Shown piece after piece: positions 55,188-64,000 of a stretch of DNA of 64,000 nt. The notes under the pieces were generated by a model. That model saw only the letters and a program-made list of their open reading frames with translations. It was not told where the DNA came from and did no database searches. The translations under genes and the position numbers were made by a program. The stretch's first letter is position 1. Every line of letters begins with the position of its first letter. Source of the DNA: Mycobacterium sp. 1164966.3. Lineage in GTDB: Bacteria; Actinomycetota; Actinomycetes; Mycobacteriales; Mycobacteriaceae. The stretch lies in NCBI RefSeq assembly GCF_001665395.1, contig NZ_LZSG01000062.1, positions 248,001 to 312,000 of the forward strand, in the 5' to 3' direction.

Positions 55188-56441
55188 CTACTCTACCCTC
55201 TCGATCTCCGCACCCAAACTCGCCAGGTTCTCCACGAACAACGGGTAGCCGCGATCGATGTGGAAAACGTCGTGGACCTCGGTGTCTCCGTCGGCGACCA
55301 GGCCCGCCAACACCAATCCGGCGCCGGCCCGGATGTCCGAGCACCAGACGGGCGCGCTCGAGAGTTGCGGAAGACCCCGGACGACGGCGTGATGGCCGTC
55401 GGTGCGGGCATCGGCGCCGAGTCGAATCATCTCTTCGACGAACCGGAACCGTGCCTCGAACACGTTCTCCGTGATCATCGACGTGCCGTCGGCTATCGAG
55501 GCCAGCGCGATCGCCATCGGCTGCAGGTCGGTGGGAAAGCCAGGGAACGGCAATGTCGCGACGTTGACCGCCTTGGGGCGTTCGTACTGGGCCACCCGGA
55601 AACTGTCGTCGGTCTGCGTGACGGTCGCCCCCGCGTCGTGCAGCTTGTGCAACACCACCTGCAGGTGGGCCGGATCGACGCCGCTCACGGTGATGTCACC
55701 GCGGGTCATGGCAGCCGCGATGCCCCAGGTGGCGGCCACGATTCGGTCACCGATCACGCGGTGCTCGGTCGGATACAGCCGCGGGACGCCGGTGATGGTC
55801 ATGGTCGGCGACCCCGCGCCGTCCACCTGTGCGCCCATCTGATTGAGCATCGTGCACAGATCGACCACGTCGGGCTCTCGCGCAGCGTTGTGGATTGTGG
55901 TGACACCCTCGGCCAGGACGGCGGCCATCAGGATGTTCTCGGTAGCTCCCACCGACGGGAACTCCAGCTGAATCTCCGCGCCGCGCAACGTTTCTGCTTG
56001 GGCAACCACGCAGCCGTGCTCGATGTTGCAGCGCGCGCCCAGCTGCCGCAGGCCAGCCTGGTGCATATCCAGCGGACGCGATCCGATCGCGTCGCCACCC
56101 GGGAGCGCAACCCTGGCCCGCTTGCACCGGCCGACCAGCGGCCCGAGTACGCAGACCGACGCGCGGAACTGCCGGACCGCAGCGAAGTCGGCGTCGTACT
56201 TGGGTTCGTCGGGCGAGGTGATTCGCGCAACGTCGCCGTCGAGTTCGACGGTGGCGCCCAGGCCCCGCAGCACCTCCGCCATCAGCGGCACGTCGAGGAT
56301 GTCGGGACAGTTGGTGATGGTGCTGGTGCCCTCGGCCAGCAACGTCGCGGCCATGAGCTTGAGCACGCTGTTCTTGGCGCCCCCGACGGTGACTCGGCCG
56401 GACAACCGGTTGCCCCCGGTCACCACGAAACGCTCAGCCAC
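55188..56441 (-). CDS. murA: UDP-N-acetylglucosamine 1-carboxyvinyltransferase
   Basis: First committed step of peptidoglycan synthesis: adds enolpyruvate to UDP-GlcNAc. The 417-residue protein starts at a GTG. The active-site loop has Asp117 (PGGDAIGSRP) where most bacteria have Cys, the change that makes mycobacteria intrinsically resistant to fosfomycin. The substrate segment GGAKNSVLKLMAATLLAEG is intact. It is directly upstream of the rRNA genes and shares promoter P1 with them. Only 7 bp separate a good -10 box from its start codon, so it is probably leaderless. Confidence 0.95.
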   Translation of the reverse strand: MAERFVVTGGNRLSGRVTVGGAKNSVLKLMAATLLAEGTSTITNCPDILDVPLMAEVLRGLGATVELDGDVARITSPDEPKYDADFAAVRQFRASVCVLGPLVGRCKRARVALPGGDAIGSRPLDMHQAGLRQLGARCNIEHGCVVAQAETLRGAEIQLEFPSVGATENILMAAVLAEGVTTIHNAAREPDVVDLCTMLNQMGAQVDGAGSPTMTITGVPRLYPTEHRVIGDRIVAATWGIAAAMTRGDITVSGVDPAHLQVVLHKLHDAGATVTQTDDSFRVAQYERPKAVNVATLPFPGFPTDLQPMAIALASIADGTSMITENVFEARFRFVEEMIRLGADARTDGHHAVVRGLPQLSSAPVWCSDIRAGAGLVLAGLVADGDTEVHDVFHIDRGYPLFVENLASLGAEIERVE

Positions 56442-56448
56442 CCGGGTC

Positions 56449-56477
56449 AGTGTAGTAAAGCGGTATCGGGTTGTCAG
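56449..56477 (-). promoter_or_regulatory. Promoter P1 of murA and the rRNA operon
   Basis: On the minus strand CTGACA (56472-56477), 17-bp spacer, TACACT (56449-56454). The murA GTG begins 7 bp downstream, so the transcript would start at or next to the start codon. In M. tuberculosis the P1 promoter of rrnA also lies upstream of murA. Confidence 0.7.
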
Positions 56478-56512
56478 TCAGCTAAGACGGTCAGCCCGGT
56501 ACCGTTTTGCTC

Positions 56513-57091
56513 ATGGCAGTACATCTGACCCGCATCTATACGCGCACGGGCGACGACGGAACGACGGGGCTGAGTGATTTCTCGCGAGTCTCGAAGAATG
56601 ATGCACGTTTGGTGGCGTATGCGGATTGCGACGAGGCCAATTCCGCGATCGGCACCGCAATCGCGGTGGGAAAGCCCGAGCCGGAAATCGCGGACATGCT
56701 GCGTCAGATTCAAAACGACTTGTTCGATGCGGGAGCGGACCTGTCGACTCCTGTGGTGGATAACCCGGAGCATCCGCCGCTGCGCGTCAGCCAACCGTAT
56801 ATCGACCGGCTCGAGGGTTGGTGCGACCGCTACAACGAAGCTCTTCCCACGTTGAATTCCTTTGTGCTGCCCGGTGGTTCACCGTTGTCTGCGCTACTGC
56901 ACGTGGCGCGCACGGTGGTTCGTCGAGCCGAGCGGTCGGCGTGGGCCGCCGTCGACGCGCACGCGGACGGTGTCAGCACGCTGCCGGCGAAATACCTGAA
57001 CCGACTGTCGGATCTGCTCTTCATCCTGTCGCGGGTAGCCAACGCGGGGGACGACGTGTTGTGGCGACCGGGCGGCGGCGCCGCAAGCTAG
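56513..57091 (+). CDS. PduO-type cob(I)alamin adenosyltransferase
   Basis: Makes adenosylcobalamin from cob(I)alamin and ATP, needed for example by methylmalonyl-CoA mutase. The 192-residue protein begins AVHLTRIYTRTGDDGTTGLSD, the ATP-binding signature at the N-terminus, and carries SFVLPGGSPLSALLHVARTVVRRAER and LNRLSDLLFILSR of the helix bundle. The ATG at 56513 matches Rv1314c; a TTG at 56507 is possible. It is divergent from murA and ends at a palindromic repeat. Confidence 0.93.
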   Translation: MAVHLTRIYTRTGDDGTTGLSDFSRVSKNDARLVAYADCDEANSAIGTAIAVGKPEPEIADMLRQIQNDLFDAGADLSTPVVDNPEHPPLRVSQPYIDRLEGWCDRYNEALPTLNSFVLPGGSPLSALLHVARTVVRRAERSAWAAVDAHADGVSTLPAKYLNRLSDLLFILSRVANAGDDVLWRPGGGAAS

Positions 57092-57098
57092 CGTGAAC

Positions 57099-57143
57099 GA
57101 CGCAAAATCGCCCAAATCTGCCCCGCGCCAGGGAATTTGCGTC
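57099..57143. repeat. Palindromic repeat (copy 4)
   Basis: GACGCAAAAT (57099-57108) faces AATTTGCGTC (57134-57143), followed by TGCTCG as in the other copies. It lies just after the adenosyltransferase stop and before the convergent DUF2550 gene. IS1557, found near here in M. tuberculosis, is absent. Confidence 0.6.
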
Positions 57144-57160
57144 TGCTCGCCGAGGCTGTG

Positions 57161-57604
57161 TCACACGCTGCGGCGCCGGGCGCGCGGTGACGGGCGAGAC
57201 TCCAGCCAGGACAGGAACGCCGTCAGCGCACCTTGATCCAGCGCCAGCTCGTAGCCCGAACGGCGATCCTGTGTGGTGTCACGCAATTCAAGCACGACAA
57301 TCTCGTCGGTCATGATGTCGTACTCGTCGCCGCGCGGCCCGCGCCGGGCCACGATCTCCACACCCCGCCGGCTGAGCCGGCGATCCGGCCACAGTCGCAG
57401 ACTGGACAACCGATAGAACGCGGCTTCGCCACCGCGATAACGGATTACACCGTGCCGCCAGCCGTGACCCCCGACAGCGGGGATATCCCGCATGATTCCC
57501 GCTGTTCCGCCCTGACGCAGCTTCCACAGCCGGTAACTCAGCGCCAGGACAGCAACTCCCAACACCACGACGAGCACGGCCATGGCCCACATGGGCGCGC
57601 TCAT
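57161..57604 (-). CDS. DUF2550 protein (Rv1312-like)
   Basis: A 147-residue protein with one N-terminal transmembrane segment (MWAMAVLVVVLGVAVLALSYRLW) and a cytosolic domain of the DUF2550 type (WRHGVIRYRGGEAAFYRLSSLRLWPDRR). It is the last gene of the ATP-synthase operon, 6 bp after atpC, a position conserved in mycobacteria. The function is unknown. Confidence 0.88.
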   Translation of the reverse strand: MSAPMWAMAVLVVVLGVAVLALSYRLWKLRQGGTAGIMRDIPAVGGHGWRHGVIRYRGGEAAFYRLSSLRLWPDRRLSRRGVEIVARRGPRGDEYDIMTDEIVVLELRDTTQDRRSGYELALDQGALTAFLSWLESRPSPRARRRSV

Positions 57605-57610
57605 CGGCGG

Positions 57611-57976
57611 CTAGTCGATCGCGCCGAGGGCGCGCAATCTGGCACGACCTCGGGCCGCGACCTTGGGGTCGTCAGACTCGGAATCCTGCTTGGCGGCGCT
57701 TTCGTCGATTTCCGACTCGAACTCGGCGGCTTCGGCGAGAATGGTGACTCCCTCTTCGGTCACCGACATAAAGCCGCCATCCACCGCGACCCGCAGATCG
57801 TCGTCGCCCTCTCGCTCGACCCGCACCATGGCGTCGTCGACCAGTTGCGCTACCAACGGAATGTGGCGGGGCAGGATACCGATCTCGCCGACAGTGGTGC
57901 GGGTGAAAACGAACGTTGCCTCGCCCGACCATATCTCTCGGTCGACGGCGACGATCTGAACGTTCATTTCGGCCAT
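57611..57976 (-). CDS. atpC: ATP synthase epsilon subunit
   Basis: Central-stalk subunit of F1, 121 residues. N-terminal beta-sandwich (VQIVAVDREIWSGEATFVF, then TVGEIGILPRHIPLVAQL) and a short C-terminal helical part, as is usual in mycobacteria where the epsilon tail is reduced. ATG at 57976. Follows atpD after 27 bp. Confidence 0.95.
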   Translation of the reverse strand: MAEMNVQIVAVDREIWSGEATFVFTRTTVGEIGILPRHIPLVAQLVDDAMVRVEREGDDDLRVAVDGGFMSVTEEGVTILAEAAEFESEIDESAAKQDSESDDPKVAARGRARLRALGAID

Positions 57977-58003
57977 GCCACAATACCTTTCAAGCCTCTT
58001 GAC

Positions 58004-59464
<1,461 letters not shown>

Positions 59465-59484
59465 ATCTCTTCGTTTCCTCGTGG

Positions 59485-60405
59485 CTAGTTAGCGGCCTCG
59501 GCGAGCGCGTTTGCGCCGCCGACGATTTCACTGATTTCCTGGGTGATCTCGGCCTGCCGCTGGCGGTTCGCCTCCAGGGTGAGATCCTTGATGAGGTCGT
59601 CGGCGTTGTCGGTAGCCGACTTCATCGCGCGCTGGCGCGAGGCCAGCTCCGATGCTGCCGATTCCAGCAGTGCCGCGTAGACGCGGGTGGTCAGATAGCG
59701 CGGCAGCAGCGCGTCGAACAGCGTCGTCGCGTCGGGCTCGAACGAGTACAGGGTGCGGAGGTCCTTCTCTTCTTTTTCGACATACTCCACCACCAGGGGA
59801 GCCATCCGGTGGGCCGCCGGGGATTGCGACATCATCGACTTGAACTCGGAGTACACGATGTGCAGTTCGTCGACGCCGGCGTCATCGTCGGACTGCTGAT
59901 TGTCGTCGCCGGTGCCCTTCATGAACGCATCAACCAAAGTCTCACTGATTTCGGTGGCATTTTCGACCTTGGGTTGCTCGGAGAAGCCCGCCCACGACTC
60001 GACGATGTCCCAGTTCCGGAATGTGTAGTAGTTCTGGGCTTTACGGCCCACCGTGTACAGAATCGGCTGCTTTCCTTCTTCCCGCAGCAGGGAGAACAGC
60101 TCTTCCGAGCGACGGAAGATGGTGGAGTTGTGCGCACCGCACAAGCCACGGTCGGACGACAGCACCAGGACGCCGGCCCGCTTCGGTTCCGATCGCTCGA
60201 CGAGCAACGGATGGTCCAGGGCGGCTTCGGATGACAAAGTCGTAAGCATCGTCGTGATGTGGAATGCATAGGGCCGTGCGGATTCCAGCCGAGCTTGTGC
60301 CCTGCCGATACGCGATGTCGCGATCAGCTCCTGGGCCTTGGTGATCTTCTTGATCGACCCCGCCGAGCGGATCCGACCGCGCAGTTCACGGAGTGTGGCA
60401 GCCAT
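59485..60405 (-). CDS. atpG: ATP synthase gamma subunit
   Basis: Rotor subunit, 306 residues with N-terminal helix LRELRGRIRSAGSIKKITKA and C-terminal helix ITQEISEIVGGANAL. It contains the extra polar loop typical of mycobacteria (GTGDDNQQSDDDAGVDELH, near residue 165-185), which is thought to help block ATP hydrolysis. Six bp follow atpA. Confidence 0.95.
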   Translation of the reverse strand: MAATLRELRGRIRSAGSIKKITKAQELIATSRIGRAQARLESARPYAFHITTMLTTLSSEAALDHPLLVERSEPKRAGVLVLSSDRGLCGAHNSTIFRRSEELFSLLREEGKQPILYTVGRKAQNYYTFRNWDIVESWAGFSEQPKVENATEISETLVDAFMKGTGDDNQQSDDDAGVDELHIVYSEFKSMMSQSPAAHRMAPLVVEYVEKEEKDLRTLYSFEPDATTLFDALLPRYLTTRVYAALLESAASELASRQRAMKSATDNADDLIKDLTLEANRQRQAEITQEISEIVGGANALAEAAN

Positions 60406-60411
60406 CGTTAA

Positions 60412-62109
<1,698 letters not shown>

Positions 62110-62165
62110 GGCTTTTCGTCTTCCTACTTCGAATTGGTGCTGGCTAGTTCATGTTTCAGTCGGGT

Positions 62166-63509
62166 TTAATCCGGCAACTGCGTCTCGGCCGCGGTCAGAC
62201 GAGACTTGAGGGTTCCGTCGATCACCTCGTCACCTACAGAGACTAAGAGGCCACCGAGCAGTTCGGCGTCGATTTGCAGCTGCACGGCTACCGGATGGCC
62301 GTAAATGCGGCTCAGCACCTCGGTGACGCGCGTGCGCTGTGCGTCACTGAGTTCGGCCGCAGCGCTCACTTGCGCGACGACTTCGCCGCGCCGCGCCACC
62401 GCTGCCTCGGCCAAGAGCTGCACGGCCTCATCGGCCGTCTGGTGACCTCTGAGCAACTCAACCGTCTGGGACAGCAGGGCATTCGTAATTCTGTTGCTTC
62501 TGCCGCTCGCGCTCTTGAGCACGTTGCGCAGCAAGCCAACCCGACCGTCGGCCGGACTCGTGTGATCGCCCAACAGGATGGCAAGCCGTGGCTGCGCGTC
62601 AAGAATCCGGGAAAATCGGAACAACTGGTCTTCGACCTCGTCGATCCGCCCCTCGTTTTCCGCGACTTTCAGCAGGGCTTGCCGCGATACGTGCTCTATC
62701 GCGTCTACTAGGTCGCCGTTGGCCGACCAACGCTCCGACACGGCTGCACGCAGCACGTCGAGCGTGGGATCGGCGACCTTGCCGTCTAGGATGCGCTCGA
62801 TCAATCTGACCCTGGGAGCTGAATCTTCGGCGGGCACAGTGAGATACCGGGTGACAACGATTTCGCGGTTCAGCATCCCGGCTACTGACACCAGCTCATC
62901 GGCAAGCTTTTCCAGGCCTGGATTGTCAAGGTTATCGGCAATTGTGTCGAACCGATCCAGCACGTTGCCCAGCGCCCGACGACTCGACGATCGCATCTTT
63001 GCCAACACCGGTGACGCGACGTTGGCCGCCTCCGGCGCCATCTCATCGAGCTCGTCGAGAAAGCGATCGACTGTAGCCGACTGCTGGTCGGGGTCTGCGA
63101 CGTAGTTGCGCACCAATTCCCTTGCCTGGCGGACCGATTCGTGCCCAAGCTCTAAGCGAAGTTGACGGATCAGCTGTGCCCGTAGCAGCTCGACCTGACG
63201 GGTGCCTTGCGCCTTGACGCGTTCCGCATCGGCTTCGGCCTGGGCGCGCAGCTGCTCGGCAATGCGTTCGGAGTCTGACTTGGCCTCTTCGACGACCCGC
63301 TTACCTTCTTCTTCGGCGGCTTGGACAGCCTTGCTGTGCGCCGTCGTCGACTCGGTTAGCCGCTGGGCCGCCGCGGCCGAATCTTTCAACTGCTGGCGCA
63401 CGGTTTCCTGTCGAGCAGTCATCAAACGGCGGACAGGCGGCACGACATAACGCACCACCAGGAGCACGATGAGCGCGAATCCAACCAGCTGCCCGATAAA
63501 AACGTCCAT
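62166..63509 (-). CDS. atpH: ATP synthase b-delta fusion subunit
   Basis: A 447-residue fusion found in mycobacteria. Residues about 5-22 are a membrane anchor (IGQLVGFALIVLLVVRYV), followed by a long b-type coiled coil up to about 110, a linker domain, and from about 265 the delta (OSCP) domain. It forms the peripheral stalk with the separate b subunit atpF, 6 bp upstream. ATG at 63509. Confidence 0.95.
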   Translation of the reverse strand: MDVFIGQLVGFALIVLLVVRYVVPPVRRLMTARQETVRQQLKDSAAAAQRLTESTTAHSKAVQAAEEEGKRVVEEAKSDSERIAEQLRAQAEADAERVKAQGTRQVELLRAQLIRQLRLELGHESVRQARELVRNYVADPDQQSATVDRFLDELDEMAPEAANVASPVLAKMRSSSRRALGNVLDRFDTIADNLDNPGLEKLADELVSVAGMLNREIVVTRYLTVPAEDSAPRVRLIERILDGKVADPTLDVLRAAVSERWSANGDLVDAIEHVSRQALLKVAENEGRIDEVEDQLFRFSRILDAQPRLAILLGDHTSPADGRVGLLRNVLKSASGRSNRITNALLSQTVELLRGHQTADEAVQLLAEAAVARRGEVVAQVSAAAELSDAQRTRVTEVLSRIYGHPVAVQLQIDAELLGGLLVSVGDEVIDGTLKSRLTAAETQLPD

Positions 63510-63515
63510 CGCTGG

Positions 63516-64000
63516 CTACCCCGTCGCAGCCGAGGAGGTCACGTCTACGCCGAGGATTCGGCTGGCAAGTGTGGACGACATGGTCGCGACATTGGCGCGT
63601 AAATCCAGTTCCACGGCGTCCCTCTCCCGCTTTAACTGTTCGTTGGCCATCGCCAAACTCGTTGCCACCTGCTGTTCGGCGTCCGCGCGTGCGTCTTCGA
63701 TGACCTTACGTCCCTCTGCCCGGGCATTGTCGCGCAACGACGACGCCTCGACTCGGGCTTCCTTCATCGCTTCTTCGTAATCGGCCTGGGCCGCGGCGAA
63801 CTGCTCGGCCGACTTCTTGGTGTCGGCGGCCGTCTTGTCGACCATGGCCTCGCGTTCATGCAACACCTTCATGATCGGTGGCACCACGAAGATGCCGATG
63901 ACGGCCAGCACGATGAGAAAGATGGCCAGCACGAAGAAAAACGTGCCGTTAGGCGCGAGGAAGTTGTTGTTCTCGCCTTCCTCGGCTGCCTGGCTCGCGG
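63516..64000 (-). CDS. atpF: ATP synthase b subunit, 5' end outside window
   Basis: Peripheral-stalk b subunit. The frame runs open to the right edge, so the first codons are beyond the window. Visible: the end of the N-terminal segment (ASQAAEEGENNNFLAPNGTF), the membrane helix (FVLAIFLIVLAVIGIFVVPPI) and the Ala/Glu-rich coiled coil. About 160 of some 170 residues are present. A GTG at 63932 is not the start because conserved sequence continues upstream. Confidence 0.93.
   Translation of the reverse strand, partial: ASQAAEEGENNNFLAPNGTFFFVLAIFLIVLAVIGIFVVPPIMKVLHEREAMVDKTAADTKKSAEQFAAAQADYEEAMKEARVEASSLRDNARAEGRKVIEDARADAEQQVATSLAMANEQLKRERDAVELDLRANVATMSSTLASRILGVDVTSSAATG

Noticed and set aside
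55260..56528. Antisense open frame of 422 codons across murA
   Set aside because: Shadow of murA; composition is His/Arg/Gly rich and has no domain.

Overview
The window comes from a Mycobacterium chromosome. The evidence is high GC content, a single 16S-23S-5S block without tRNAs in the spacer, and an almost unbroken run of orthologues of the M. tuberculosis Rv1343c-Rv1306 neighbourhood in reverse order (lprD, rdgB, rphA, murI, clpS, pncB, dinG, glgP/glgE/glgB, fadA4, nucS, alkA-ogt, rrn, murA, atp). The 16S gene carries slow-grower signatures at several sites but has the short helix 18. That combination points to the M. simiae complex rather than to M. tuberculosis or the usual rapid growers; this is an inference from remembered signatures, not an alignment.

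Layout. (1) 1-12.6 kb is accessory lipid metabolism: three tandem AMP-forming acyl-CoA ligases (first one cut by the window edge), a vapBC toxin-antitoxin pair followed by the fossil of a second one, and a membrane protein. After these comes a leftward catabolic operon (SDR, thiolase, class III CoA-transferase, acyl-CoA dehydrogenase, GntR regulator), with a divergent acyl-CoA dehydrogenase at its head. (2) 12.6-19.4 kb holds a cyclase-ATPase-LuxR regulator, an APH-like phosphotransferase, a small secreted repeat protein, a tRNA-like relic, a membrane-anchored excisionase-like HTH protein, tRNA-Leu(UAG) and a free-standing LAGLIDADG protein. (3) 19.4-26.3 kb is the conserved lprD to clpS block. 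The mec-cysO-cysM cysteine genes have been deleted from it, leaving the last 19 codons of cysM as a fossil. (4) 26.3-36.8 kb has pncB, dinG and the alpha-glucan genes glgP, glgE and glgB. (5) 36.8-49.7 kb alternates an inserted tetR/flavoprotein/amidohydrolase set and a heparinase-like Tat lipoprotein with conserved genes (thioredoxin-like, fadA4, epimerase, nucS, cyclase, alkA-ogt). (6) 49.7-56.5 kb is the rRNA operon (leftward) behind murA. (7) 56.5-64 kb has PduO adenosyltransferase and the leftward ATP synthase genes atpF-atpH-atpA-atpG-atpD-atpC, with atpF cut by the window edge.

How the genes fit together. The left cluster looks like a pathway that activates and beta-oxidises an unidentified carboxylic acid, with the GntR protein as its likely regulator. 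GlgE and GlgB make branched alpha-glucan, which GlgP breaks down. AlkA and Ogt repair alkylated DNA from overlapping genes behind a damage-type promoter that appears to give a leaderless message. NucS is the mycobacterial mismatch nuclease. MurA shares the upstream rRNA promoter P1. Small intergenic palindromes containing GACGCAAAAT recur at four gene boundaries.

Points most worth a second look are the cysM fossil, the CTG start of rdgB, the vapBC fossil, the HTH/tRNA/LAGLIDADG island and the Tat-lipoprotein lyase. Gene names and Rv numbers are from memory of the M. tuberculosis map; no search was run.
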